Position numbers and translations under genes: made by a program
Shown: piece after piece, positions 7,986-15,899 of the stretch
Numbering within the stretch: the first letter of the stretch is position 1
How the letters are laid out: every line of letters starts with the position of its first letter
Notes under the pieces: model-generated
Seen by the model: the letters and a program-made list of their open reading frames with translations, nothing else
Told to the model about the DNA's origin: nothing
Databases searched by the model: none
NCBI GenBank assembly: GCA_031553225.1
Contig: JAVBLU010000043.1
Span: forward strand, 1-56,264
Direction: 5' to 3'
DNA: 56,264 nucleotides
Origin: JAVBLU01 sp031553225
GTDB lineage: Bacteria > Bacillota > Clostridia > Christensenellales > UBA1750

Positions 7986-8805
7986 CGGCCGCCTTGTGGC
8001 GGGCGACGCCCGCGACGTTCTCCAGCGCCTTGCAAAGGAGTACGCCGGGCGCGTGCAGCTCGTCTATCTGGACCCGCCCTTCTATTCCGGCAACCTGTAC
8101 CAGGGCGCGTACGACGACCGCTTCGCCTCCCCGTCCGACTACCTTTCCATGATGTCCGAGGTTCTTCGCGGCAGCCGGGCCCTTCTGCGCCCGGACGGCT
8201 CGCTCTATCTGCATATCGACCACCGGATGGCCGGGCATATGCGCCTTTTGATGGACGACGTGTTCGGCGTGGCCGCGTTCCGCAACGAGATCGTGTGGGC
8301 GTACCAAAGCGGCGGCCGCGCCACCCGCCATTTCTCGCGCAAGCACGACACCATCTTCTTCTACGGCCGCTCGGCTTCCACGTTCTTCAGCGGCGCCGCG
8401 GCGGGCGTGCCCCGCTCCACGTCCAACCACATGCGACGCGGCGTGGACGAAGAGGGCCGCGCGTTCCGCTCCATCCGTTCCTCCGGCCGCCTGTACGTGT
8501 ACTACGACGACGACCCGGTGCCCCCGTCCGACGTGTGGGTGGACATACCGCATCTGCAGCAGCGCGACCCGGAGCGCGTCGGATACCCCACCCAAAAACC
8601 CCTGCGCCTGCTCTCCCGCATCATCGCCGCTTCCTCCCGGCCCGGCGATCTTGTCGCCGATCTCATGTGCGGCTCCGGCACCACGCTTCTGGCCGCGGCC
8701 CGGCTGGAGCGCTCGTTCCTCGGCGCCGACAAATCGCCCGCCGCCCTTGCCGCCACCCGCGCGCGTTTGGACGCGGAGGGCGTACGGTATGAGTACGAAG
8801 GGTAG
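7972..8805 (+). CDS. Site-specific DNA adenine/N4-cytosine methyltransferase, orphan
   Basis: The 277-residue amino-methyltransferase has the catalytic DPPF motif at residues 34-37 (form of DPPY) followed by YSGN. The SAM-binding MCGSGTT lies near residues 232-238 and a YPTQKP segment precedes it. Motif IV comes before motif I, the beta-type order typical of N6-adenine or N4-cytosine enzymes. The region between them (about 100-190) is presumably the target-recognition part. No restriction endonuclease or specificity subunit is adjacent, so it looks like an orphan (regulatory or phage-derived) methylase. The ATG at 7972 lies inside the flavodoxin-like gene; a TTG at 7954 is an alternative start. 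The target sequence is unknown. Confidence 0.85.
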   Translation: MEALSGRLVAGDARDVLQRLAKEYAGRVQLVYLDPPFYSGNLYQGAYDDRFASPSDYLSMMSEVLRGSRALLRPDGSLYLHIDHRMAGHMRLLMDDVFGVAAFRNEIVWAYQSGGRATRHFSRKHDTIFFYGRSASTFFSGAAAGVPRSTSNHMRRGVDEEGRAFRSIRSSGRLYVYYDDDPVPPSDVWVDIPHLQQRDPERVGYPTQKPLRLLSRIIAASSRPGDLVADLMCGSGTTLLAAARLERSFLGADKSPAALAATRARLDAEGVRYEYEG

Positions 8806-8904
8806 GGGACGCGGCTCCCCGCCCTTTCCGGGAACCGGTCCCTTGAATCCCCCACCGGGCGGGTATCCCCTTGGCTGCGGGCGAAGGGAACCGCAAGCGT
8901 TGCG

Positions 8905-8950
8905 CAAGCGCCCGGCGGCTTTGCAAGGCCGCCGGGCGCTTGTTGGTTTT
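8905..8950 (+). terminator. Intrinsic terminator after the DNA methyltransferase
   Basis: A perfect 15-bp stem (8905-8919 with 8928-8942) is followed by TTGGTTTT. It lies about 100 bases downstream of the methyltransferase stop. Confidence 0.7.
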
Positions 8951-9002
8951 GAGGGCACGATCGGTGCGCCGCAGAAGGAACGGCGGAGTTATCCACAAAA
9001 TA

Positions 9003-9644
9003 TCAAGGCTTGTTGATAACTTGTGTGGGAACGGTGGACAAAGCCAGGCGGGGAAACGCTGTGCCGGCATCGCCGCCAAGCAGCCGCTGGCGGATGAGGA
9101 CGGCGCACTGCTCGCTCGTATTGGAGGATGTATCCACCTCCATATCGTACAGGGCGTGGGCATGCACGGCGTCCTGCCATCCAAAAACCGGGGCGGGGAT
9201 GCCGCCGTCCGGGCCGCGGCTCTGCTTTCACGTGTCCTCGCGGCGCTGCATCACCGCCTCGACGGGGCAGCGTACGCCCACAAACAGCACGGGCAGTCCC
9301 GCCGTGACCGCCGCGCATTTGTGCAGAATGCGCAGGCTCCGGCTGTAGCCGTCGTGGTGCCCGACATCCGCCACCGTGTTCAGGCCCCTTCGGCTGTGCG
9401 CAGCGATGGACTCGTACAGCGCCAGATACATCGTCTGGATCATCATCTCCATATCCGGCCGCTCGCCGCCCGGCCGCAACCCGATGCCCGGCAGAAACCG
9501 CTCGGGCGTCGCCGTCATGTAGTTGTCCACACCCAGATTCATCCAAACGCCCGGAAACGTCGCCTGTATGGCCCGGGCAATGCCCGACTTACCCGAGCGC
9601 GGCGCCCCGTTCAGCATCACGACCTGCCCGAACTCTCCTGGCAC
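9003..9644 (-). pseudogene. Chloramphenicol-phosphotransferase-like kinase, interrupted by an in-frame TGA
   Basis: Residues 1-138 read as a P-loop kinase of the chloramphenicol 3-O-phosphotransferase-like family. LNGAPRSGKSGIARAIQ is the Walker A region, followed by NLGVDNY, TVADVGHHD and LPVLFVGVRCPVEAVMQRRED. A TGA then occurs at 9230-9228. The same frame continues past it for 74 codons with family-like sequence, including WQDAVHAHALYDMEVDTSS and EQCAVLIRQRLLGG, to a stop at 9005-9003. The simplest reading is a single nonsense mutation, or a base error, in an otherwise intact gene. The GTG at 9644 has GGAGGG 7 bases upstream and starts just before the family's first strand. The role in the family is phosphorylation of a small hydroxylated compound; the substrate here is unknown. 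Confidence 0.75.
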
Positions 9645-9841
9645 CTGGCATCCCTCCGCACAGATGAATTCGGACCCGGCGGCCTGCGCCGCCGGGTCCG
9701 CTGCGATCCGCTTTGGACGGCCATGACCCGCCTGCAAAAACATCGGTGCGCCCCATGCGCGGGAATCCGGGGGAGCAGCCCCTTGGCAGGAGACGGGGGG
9801 ACAGCGTCCTTCCTCAGCCCGCTCCCGCCCGTCAGCCAAGG
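9645..9841. other. Intergenic stretch with a 13-bp perfect hairpin
   Basis: No gene is seen. A perfect inverted repeat (arms 9671-9683 and 9688-9700, CTGC loop) lies downstream of yebC on the minus strand. Without a U-run it is only a weak terminator candidate. Confidence 0.45.
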
Positions 9842-10579
9842 CTAATCCTCATCGGGTTCCTCGGGCAGTTCGGCGTTGTGATAGAGGTTGGTCACGTCGT
9901 CCATATCGTCCAGAAGCTCGATCAGCTTGAGCACGGACTCGAGCTGTTCGCCCTGCGGCGTGACGGTGTTCTGGGGCAGGAACTCGGTTTCGGCGGAGAG
10001 GAAGGTAAAGCCGGCCGCAGCCAGCGCGTCGCGCACGGCGGAGAAGTCGGCGGGCGCGGTTAATATCTCGTAGGCGTCGGGCAGCTCGGAGAAATCCTCC
10101 GCGCCGGCGTCCAGGGCGGCCATCATGGCGTCGTCGGCGGACGCGGTTTTTTCCGTCACCAGAACGCCTTTTTCATCGAACATGTAGGACACGCAGCCGG
10201 TGGTGCCCAGGTTGCCGCCATACTTGTCGAAGATGTGGCGCACCTCCGAGGCGGTGCGGTTGCGGTTGTCGGTAACGCACTGTACGATGACGGCCACGCC
10301 GCCGGGGGCATAGCCCTCGTAGCGCACCTCTTCGTAGATGACGTTGCCCAGCTCGCCGGAGGCGCGCTTGATGCTGCGATCGATGGAATCGTTGGGCATG
10401 TTGGCGGCCTTGGCCTTGGCGATGGTGTCGCGCAGGAGGGAGTTGGACACCGGGTCGCTCCCGCCGTTTTTCACCACCATGGCGATCTCGCGGCCAATCT
10501 TGGTGAATACCTTGCCGCGCTGCGCGTCGGCCTTGCCCTTCTTATGCTTGATGTTTGACCATTTCGAGTGCCCGGACAT
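9842..10579 (-). CDS. yebC: YebC/PmpR-family protein
   Basis: The 245-residue product begins MSGHSKWSNIKHKKGKADAQ, the invariant start of the YebC family. EEVRYEGYAPGGVAVIV and NLGTTGCVSYMF follow at the usual places, and the tail is acidic. The family was first annotated as DNA-binding transcriptional regulators. Some members act on the ribosome to relieve stalling at proline-rich stretches. The sequence alone does not tell these apart, although this full-length form has all three domains. It has its own promoter at the 3' end of serS. Confidence 0.95.
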   Translation of the reverse strand: MSGHSKWSNIKHKKGKADAQRGKVFTKIGREIAMVVKNGGSDPVSNSLLRDTIAKAKAANMPNDSIDRSIKRASGELGNVIYEEVRYEGYAPGGVAVIVQCVTDNRNRTASEVRHIFDKYGGNLGTTGCVSYMFDEKGVLVTEKTASADDAMMAALDAGAEDFSELPDAYEILTAPADFSAVRDALAAAGFTFLSAETEFLPQNTVTPQGEQLESVLKLIELLDDMDDVTNLYHNAELPEEPDED

Positions 10580-10618
10580 ATGATCAGCCCCGTTTTCTCA
10601 CTTGGATGTTGACAAATT

Positions 10619-10647
10619 ATTATACTACGGCGGGGTGATGCGGTCAA
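10619..10647 (-). promoter_or_regulatory. Promoter of yebC inside the end of serS
   Basis: TTGACC and TATAAT on the minus strand are separated by 17 bases. The -35 and spacer lie in the last codons of serS and the -10 immediately after its stop. Confidence 0.7.
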
Positions 10648-11893
10648 CGCCCAGGAACGGGCGCAGCGCCTTGGGGACGGTTACCGAGCCGTCGGCCTGC
10701 TGGTGCTGCTCCACAATGGCGGGCAATATGCGCGAGGTGGCCAGGCCGGAGCCGTTGAGCGTGTGCATGTACTCCAGGCGCTTGTCGGCGCGGCGCAGGC
10801 GCATGCCGCCGCGGCGCGCCTGGTAATCGTGGGCGTTGGATATGGAGGACACTTCCTTGTACTCGTTCATGGAAGGCATCCACACCTCCGCGTCCCATGT
10901 GGTGGCCATGGACGCCGAGCAATCGCCCGCGGCGAGCTGCGAGAGGCGGTAGTGCAGCTCCAGGCCCTCCAGCAGCGAGCACGCCTTGTCGATGAGCTGG
11001 CGGTGGATGGCCGCCGAGTCCTCGGGCGCGCAGAAGGCGAACATCTCCACCTTGTTGAACTGATGGCCGCGCACCATACCGCGCTCGGACGCGCGGTACG
11101 TACCCGCCTCGCTGCGGTAGCAGGGCGAATAGGCGAACAGGCGCTGGGGCAGGTCGGCTTCCTCCACGATCTCATCGCGGTACAGGTTGACCAGCGCCGT
11201 CTCGGAGGTGGGCAGCATGAAGCGGAACCCCTCGCCCGCAAGCCGGAAGATATCCTCCTCAAATTTGGGAAACTGGCCGGCCGCGTACCCCGACTCGTAG
11301 CTGAGGATGTGCGGGGGCAGCATGAAACGGAAGCCGTCCTTGGTATGCTGCGCAATGAAATACGACAGCAGCGCCCACTCGATTTGCGCGCCCATGCCCG
11401 TGTACAGCCAAAACCCGCTGCCGGCCATCTTTACGCCGCGCTCGTAATCGATCAGCTGAAGAGACGTGCACAGGTCCACGTGGTTTTTGGGTGTAAACGC
11501 GAAGGCGGGTTTCTCCCCGTACACGCGCTTCACCACGTTCTGCTCTTTTCCACCGGCGGGCACATCCTCAGCGGGCATGTTCGGCAGGGCCGCAAGCAGC
11601 TGGTGCAGGCGTTCGTCCACGCAGCGAAGCTCCTCATCGATCGCCTTCACGCGCTCGCCGGAAGCTTTCATTTCCTCCAGAAGCGAAGCGATGTCCGCGC
11701 CCTCCTTCTTCAGGCGCGGTATGTCCTTGTTGACGCGGTTGCGCTCGGCCTTGAGGGCCTCGCCCTCGGCGATGAGCGCACGGCGCTGCTCGTCCAGCTG
11801 CAGAACGCCCTGAAGGTCGATCTCCATTCCGCGCTTGCGGATGGCTGCGACCACGCGCTCGGGCTCCCTGCGTATCAAACTGATGTCAAGCAT
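10625..11893 (-). CDS. serS: Seryl-tRNA synthetase
   Basis: This class II aminoacyl-tRNA synthetase has 422 residues, the usual length. The N-terminal part (about 30-105) is the long antiparallel coiled coil that clamps tRNA-Ser (LKAERNRVNKDIPRLKKEG). The catalytic domain has motif 2 in CYRSEAGTYRASERGMVRGHQF and motif 3 in the C-terminal stretch NGSGLATSRILPAIVEQH. GGAGGGG precedes the ATG by 5 bases. The leader is only about 15 bases, too short for a T-box. It sits next to the parABS region, consistent with an origin-proximal location. Confidence 0.97.
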   Translation of the reverse strand: MLDISLIRREPERVVAAIRKRGMEIDLQGVLQLDEQRRALIAEGEALKAERNRVNKDIPRLKKEGADIASLLEEMKASGERVKAIDEELRCVDERLHQLLAALPNMPAEDVPAGGKEQNVVKRVYGEKPAFAFTPKNHVDLCTSLQLIDYERGVKMAGSGFWLYTGMGAQIEWALLSYFIAQHTKDGFRFMLPPHILSYESGYAAGQFPKFEEDIFRLAGEGFRFMLPTSETALVNLYRDEIVEEADLPQRLFAYSPCYRSEAGTYRASERGMVRGHQFNKVEMFAFCAPEDSAAIHRQLIDKACSLLEGLELHYRLSQLAAGDCSASMATTWDAEVWMPSMNEYKEVSSISNAHDYQARRGGMRLRRADKRLEYMHTLNGSGLATSRILPAIVEQHQQADGSVTVPKALRPFLGVDRITPP

Positions 11894-11916
11894 GACATCC
11901 CCTCCCAGTTCTCCGC

Positions 11917-11946
11917 ATTATACCCCAAACAGGCCGTTGCGCGCAA
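11917..11946 (-). promoter_or_regulatory. Promoter of serS
   Basis: TTGCGC and TATAAT on the minus strand are separated by 18 bases, with transcription starting just before the serS ribosome site. Confidence 0.65.
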
Positions 11947-12187
11947 GAGTTCCGCCCTTGCGCTGGGCCAATGCGCCGCAGGGCGCTTATATTTCCCAGG
12001 AAATAAGCGGCGCCGCCGGGCCGTGATCCTGGCCCGCGCAGCGCCGCGTGAAGAGGGGATGCAGCCCCGGGCCATCGATGAATAGCCGTTTCGCTTTGCT
12101 GTTCACCGGTGGCTGGCTGGTTGCGCAGGAATTGCGCAGTGCAAACGTCTTGAACGGGCAGGCTGCGCCGCCTCAGTCGGTTGCTGC
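11947..12187. other. Intergenic region between the 3D-domain gene and serS
   Basis: No gene is seen. An imperfect inverted repeat around 11986-12010 (GCTTATATTTCC and GGAAATAAGC with flanking GC) is the main structure. No T-box consensus is present. Confidence 0.4.
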
Positions 12188-12919
12188 CTAGCGGCCCAGA
12201 ACGATGACCGTTACGGTCTTTTTGCCGTGGTTCCAAGCCTGCTCGTGCGTGTCGTAGTAGACGTCGATGTGCTTGCCGGTCACGCCTCGGTCCTCCACCA
12301 CGTACTCATGGCCGTTGACGAGCACCCGCGTGCCCAGGGGCACCTCGCCCATGGCCACCGTGCGGCCGGCCTTGGGCATGCCCCCGTTGGCCAGGGGGCC
12401 GTACGCCCATTTGCCGTTGCATTTGGCGCAGTGGCAGTAGCCGGTGGTCTTGAAGGTGTACTCCTCGCCCGCCACGTACGGGCCGATTTTGCTGCCCGGG
12501 GCCGTGCTGACCGCCGTGACGGCAACGTCCGGGGCGGAGACTGCGGGCGGAGCCTTCGTGCGCTTGAGGGCGACGGGCTTTTCGGGCGGGGGCGTGGCAG
12601 GCGGCAAGGGTACGGCCGTCTCAATGGCCGCCCGCGCCGAGGGGGCCGGCTGCGGCGCGTTCCCGATGGCGTCCAGCAGCGATACGGCCGCGGACACCTG
12701 CGCATAGGGGGAGGACGGCGCCAGTTGGTAAGGATTCGTGCGCTTGGCGGGCAACAGGTCGTAGCGGGGCACCAGATCAAGGGGCGCGGCGTGGGCCACG
12801 GGCGCGGAAGGAACGCGCATCACCGGCCACGCGGCAAGAGCATACGAAAGCACAAGCAGGAAGGCGCAGGCTCGTTTCTGGTGCCGCAGCATACGCACGA
12901 GCCGCGGGCTTTGGAGCAA
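12188..12919 (-). CDS. Secreted 3D-domain protein (RpfB/YabE C-terminal-like)
   Basis: The roughly 243-residue protein has an N-terminal hydrophobic signal segment (ACAFLLVLSYALAAWPVM, ending near SAPVAHA). A Pro/Ala-rich linker runs through its middle. The C-terminus is a 3D domain, named for three conserved aspartates: TTGYCHCAKCNGKW opens it and VEDRGVTGKHIDVYY carries two of them. These domains resemble the lytic transglycosylase MltA barrel and act on peptidoglycan, often in spore-cortex or resuscitation proteins. The start is uncertain. The TTG at 12919 has AAGGA 8 bases upstream; a TTG at 12937 and an ATG at 12892 are alternatives. Loss of the G5/DUF348 domains seen in larger relatives makes this a short form. 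Confidence 0.82.
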   Translation of the reverse strand: MLQSPRLVRMLRHQKRACAFLLVLSYALAAWPVMRVPSAPVAHAAPLDLVPRYDLLPAKRTNPYQLAPSSPYAQVSAAVSLLDAIGNAPQPAPSARAAIETAVPLPPATPPPEKPVALKRTKAPPAVSAPDVAVTAVSTAPGSKIGPYVAGEEYTFKTTGYCHCAKCNGKWAYGPLANGGMPKAGRTVAMGEVPLGTRVLVNGHEYVVEDRGVTGKHIDVYYDTHEQAWNHGKKTVTVIVLGR

Positions 12920-13086
12920 AGGAACACTTCCTTCCAAAAATGAGAGTCACTTCAGCTTACCCAGTATATGTCATCGCCATACATGTATTGCCAGCCCGTC
13001 CGCGCGTCGTGTCGCGCGCTGTGCCGTGCAGACCTCATGCAAGCGGAGTTGTAAGCGACCGCTCCCTGTTTCTGGATCACGGTTTT

Positions 13087-13114
13087 ATTATAAAATTCGA
13101 AGTGTGAAACGCAA
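13087..13114 (-). promoter_or_regulatory. Promoter of the 3D-domain gene
   Basis: TTGCGT and TATAAT on the minus strand are separated by 16 bases, in an AT-rich patch unlike its surroundings. Confidence 0.55.
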
Positions 13115-13340
13115 GCGTATTCGTTCGCCAAAAAAGTATATGGTGTAACACAAAGAACGCCGATGCCCCGATATGCGGGCGCAATCGTCCTTTGAGCGAA
13201 CCTGCGCGCGATGAAAAGATGCGACATCTCGCCCAACGCTTCCCGGTTCCTGAAGTATCCGGCAAACCCCGCAAAGAAAAATGTTGAGCCGGGAGCGCCT
13301 CCGGCGAAGGGAGCAAAGGCGCGGCGGTAAATGCCCAAGG

Positions 13341-13369
13341 TTGCCGCAATGTGGCGTTCGTGGTATGAT
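13341..13369 (+). promoter_or_regulatory. Promoter of the HisC-like gene
   Basis: TTGCCG and TATGAT are separated by 17 bases, about 20 bases before the ribosome site of the gene at 13392. Confidence 0.6.
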
Positions 13370-13391
13370 ATTCCGCATGGGAGGTCGTTTC

Positions 13392-14468
13392 ATGAGCCAG
13401 TTCTGGAGCGGAAAAGCGCGCAGCATAACACCCTACACAGCGGGGGAACAGCCGCGCGAGCGCAAGTACATCAAGCTGAACACGAACGAGAACGCCTACC
13501 CGCCTTCGCCCGCCGTACCTGGGGCCATTTTGGGGGCGCAGGCGGACGGGGCGCTTCGGCTGTACCCGCCGCCGGACTGCCTGCCGTTTTGCGAAGCGGT
13601 GGCGGCGCACCACGCTCTGCCGGTTTCCTTCGTGTTTCCGGGCAACGGCTCCGACGAGGTGCTGGCCTTCGCGTATCTGGCTTATATCAATCCCGGGCAG
13701 GGCGTGGCCACCGCCCAGGTGAGCTACAGCTTCTATCCCGTGTACGCCGACCTGTATAATATGAAGGCCGAGCGCGTGCCCATGCTGCCGGGCCTGCAGG
13801 TGGACGTGGACGGGCTGATCGCCAGGGAATGCCCCGTCGTGATCGCCAACCCGAACGCGCCCACCTCGCTTGGGTTGCCGCTCGCCGACATCCGGCGCAT
13901 GGCGGACGCCTGCCGCGCCCGCGGCCATGCGCTCATCGTGGACGAAGCGTACTGCGATTTCGGGGGCGAGAGCGCCGTGCCGCTCATCGGCGAATACGAC
14001 AACCTGCTCGTGGTGCGCACGCTCTCCAAATCGCACAGCCTGGCGGGCATGCGGCTGGCCTACGCGCTGGGGCAGGAGGAGCTGCTGCGTGCCCTGTGGC
14101 GCATCCGCGACAGCTTTAACAGCTACACGCTGGACCGGCTTGCCCTGGCGGCCGGCCGCGCGGCCATGCAGGACCGGGCCTACTGGGCGGATTGCTGCCG
14201 CAAAATCATGGCAACGCGCGAGCGCTTCGTCCAGGCGCTTGAATCGCTGTCCTTCACGCTGGGCAAGCCGCAAGGGAATTTCGTGTTTTGCAGGCACCGG
14301 AGCATGCCCGGCCAGGCGCTTCAGCAGGCGCTGCGCGACCGGGGCATTCTCGTGCGGCGCTTTAGCGAGGAGATCATCGCCGACTACCTGCGCATCACCA
14401 TCGGCACCGACCAGGACATGGACAGCGTCGTATCCGCGCTGCGGGAGATTCTTCCGCGGCCGACATAG
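13392..14468 (+). CDS. Histidinol-phosphate aminotransferase family (PLP-dependent)
   Basis: The 358-residue fold-type I aminotransferase starts with the HisC-like pattern IKLNTNENAYPPSPAV. It has the VDEAYCDF strand whose Asp contacts the PLP ring nitrogen, and the Lys of TLSKSHSLAGMRLAYA as Schiff-base residue. The C-terminal RITIGT carries the substrate-carboxylate Arg. No other histidine gene is nearby, so it could serve aromatic amino acid transamination or, less likely, CobD-type chemistry. GGGAGG lies 7 bases before the ATG. The fucosidase gene follows after 16 bases, so they may share a message, although no functional link is obvious. Confidence 0.85.
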   Translation: MSQFWSGKARSITPYTAGEQPRERKYIKLNTNENAYPPSPAVPGAILGAQADGALRLYPPPDCLPFCEAVAAHHALPVSFVFPGNGSDEVLAFAYLAYINPGQGVATAQVSYSFYPVYADLYNMKAERVPMLPGLQVDVDGLIARECPVVIANPNAPTSLGLPLADIRRMADACRARGHALIVDEAYCDFGGESAVPLIGEYDNLLVVRTLSKSHSLAGMRLAYALGQEELLRALWRIRDSFNSYTLDRLALAAGRAAMQDRAYWADCCRKIMATRERFVQALESLSFTLGKPQGNFVFCRHRSMPGQALQQALRDRGILVRRFSEEIIADYLRITIGTDQDMDSVVSALREILPRPT

Positions 14469-14484
14469 CAGGGAGGGTTTGCCT

Positions 14485-15777
14485 ATGCCACTGCCCACGC
14501 GCAAGACGCCCGGCGACACGTCATGGTTCGTTCACGACCGATTCGGGATGTTCATCCACTGGGGGCTGTACGCCATGCCCGCGCGGCATGAGTGGGTGAA
14601 GCACCACGAGAAGACGCCCGAGGCAAAGTACGACCTGTACTTCAAACACTTTAACCCGGACCTGTACGACCCGCGCGACTGGGCCAGGCGCGCGCGCCTG
14701 GCGGGCATGAAGTACGCCGTGCTGACCACCAAGCACCACGAAGGCTTTTGCATGTGGGACACGAAGCACACCGACTACTGCGTGATGAACACGCCGGCCC
14801 GGCGCGACCTGGTACGCGAATACGTGGACGCCTTCCGCGCGGAAGGGCTGCGCATCGGCTTTTATTATTCCCTCATCGACTGGCACCACCCGGAGTTCCC
14901 CATCGACATGCTGCACCCCCGGCGGGACGACCCGGACGCAAAGGCGCAGAGCGAAGGACGGGACGTGCGCAAATACGCAAAATACATGCGCGACCAGGTG
15001 ACCGAGCTGCTGACCAACTACGGAAAGATCGACGTGCTGTGGTTTGATTTCTCTTACTCCGGACGCACGGTAGAGGGCGAAAAGGCTTGGATGAAGGGGA
15101 AGGGGCGGCTGGACTGGGAGGCCGAGGAGCTCATCGCTGTGGCGCGCAAGCTGCAGCCGGGAGTCATCATCGACAACCGGACGGAGATCGAGCAGGACCT
15201 GTGGACGCCCGAACAATACCAGCCGCGCGAGTGGGTAAAGCACGAGCAAACCGGCGAGCCGGTGGTTTGGGAGGCCTGCCAGACCTTCTCGGGCTCGTGG
15301 GGGTATCACCGCGACGAGCAAACCTGGAAGTCGCCGCAGATGCTCGTCGAGATGCTGGTGAACACCGTCGCCCTGGGCGGAAACCTGCTGATGAACGTTG
15401 GGCCCACGGCGCGCGGCGAGCTGGACCAGCGCGCCAGAGACGCGCTTGCGGCCTACGAGCAGTGGATGCACGGCAACGCCCGCGCCATTTACGGCTGCAC
15501 GCAGTCCGATTTTACGCCGCCGCCGGACGCGCGCTACACCCAGAACGGAAAGCGTCTGTATCTGCACCTGCTCGCCTACCCCTTCCGCGACGTCACGCTG
15601 CCCGGCCTCGGCGGCCTGGTGGAATACGCTCAGTTCCTGCACGACGGTTCGGAGGTGCTCATCGCCGAAGCGAACGTGGAATGGAACGACAAGTTCCCCG
15701 AAGGCTCCGTCAACCTGCGCCTGCCGCCCATTAAACCGCCCGTTCTGGTGCCCGTCATCGAGCTGTTTCTGAAGTAA
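14485..15777 (+). CDS. Alpha-L-fucosidase, GH29
   Basis: The 430-residue enzyme has the GH29 opening HDRFGMFIHWGLYA, the WARRARLAGMKYAVLTTKHHEGF strand and the nucleophile Asp188 in DVLWFDFSYSG. It releases alpha-L-fucose from glycans. There is no signal peptide, so it acts in the cytoplasm on imported oligosaccharides. A C-terminal region beyond the barrel (about 345-430) is probably the usual beta-sandwich. GGGAGGG is 7 bases before the ATG. It lies directly downstream of the HisC-like gene and ends before a strong terminator. Confidence 0.93.
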   Translation: MPLPTRKTPGDTSWFVHDRFGMFIHWGLYAMPARHEWVKHHEKTPEAKYDLYFKHFNPDLYDPRDWARRARLAGMKYAVLTTKHHEGFCMWDTKHTDYCVMNTPARRDLVREYVDAFRAEGLRIGFYYSLIDWHHPEFPIDMLHPRRDDPDAKAQSEGRDVRKYAKYMRDQVTELLTNYGKIDVLWFDFSYSGRTVEGEKAWMKGKGRLDWEAEELIAVARKLQPGVIIDNRTEIEQDLWTPEQYQPREWVKHEQTGEPVVWEACQTFSGSWGYHRDEQTWKSPQMLVEMLVNTVALGGNLLMNVGPTARGELDQRARDALAAYEQWMHGNARAIYGCTQSDFTPPPDARYTQNGKRLYLHLLAYPFRDVTLPGLGGLVEYAQFLHDGSEVLIAEANVEWNDKFPEGSVNLRLPPIKPPVLVPVIELFLK

Positions 15778-15784
15778 TCAGGCA

Positions 15785-15819
15785 AAAAAGGCCCGGCCGC
15801 GCAAGCGGAGGGCCTTTTT
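15785..15819 (+). terminator. Terminator after the fucosidase gene
   Basis: AAAAAGGCCC pairs with GGGCCTTTTT around an inner CCGC-gcaa-GCGG stem, and the right arm ends in a run of five T. It separates the fucosidase from parAB. Confidence 0.85.
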
Positions 15820-15836
15820 ACGTCCGCGGCGCGGTT

Positions 15837-15852
15837 TGTTTCACGTGAAACA
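15837..15852. promoter_or_regulatory. parS: parS site 1
   Basis: TGTTTCACGTGAAACA is a perfect 16-base palindrome and an exact match to the Spo0J/ParB parS consensus. It ends one base before the -35 box of the parAB promoter. Confidence 0.95.
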
Positions 15853-15853
15853 T

Positions 15854-15883
15854 TTGACGCGCCGGCCGCCGATGCCGTATAAT
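15854..15883 (+). promoter_or_regulatory. Promoter of parAB
   Basis: TTGACG and TATAAT are separated by 18 bases. The adjacent parS suggests that ParB bound there represses its own operon. Confidence 0.8.
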
Positions 15884-15899
15884 GGCGCGGGGTGATCGC

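Larger units (their letters stand above)
12920..13391. other. Divergent intergenic region with two promoters
   Basis: About 470 bases separate the 3D-domain gene from the HisC-like gene. It holds a minus promoter at 13087-13114 and a plus promoter at 13341-13369. The leader of the 3D-domain gene would be about 160 bases. Open frames inside have no ribosome site or recognisable product. I see no RNA gene. Confidence 0.5.

Noticed and set aside
9228..9230. Selenocysteine readthrough at the TGA
   Set aside because: No convincing hairpin follows the TGA and the position in a P-loop kinase is not redox-active; a nonsense mutation is simpler.
11894..12187. T-box leader before serS
   Set aside because: No T-box consensus is present, and the serS promoter leaves only about 15 bases of leader.
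12952..13338. Open frame on the minus strand in the 3D-domain/HisC intergenic region
   Set aside because: It spans the minus promoter, has no ribosome site and no recognisable product.
15882..15899. ATG at 15882 as start of parA
   Set aside because: It overlaps the TATAAT -10 box, so it cannot be in the mRNA; the TTG at 15900 with GGGGTGAT fits.
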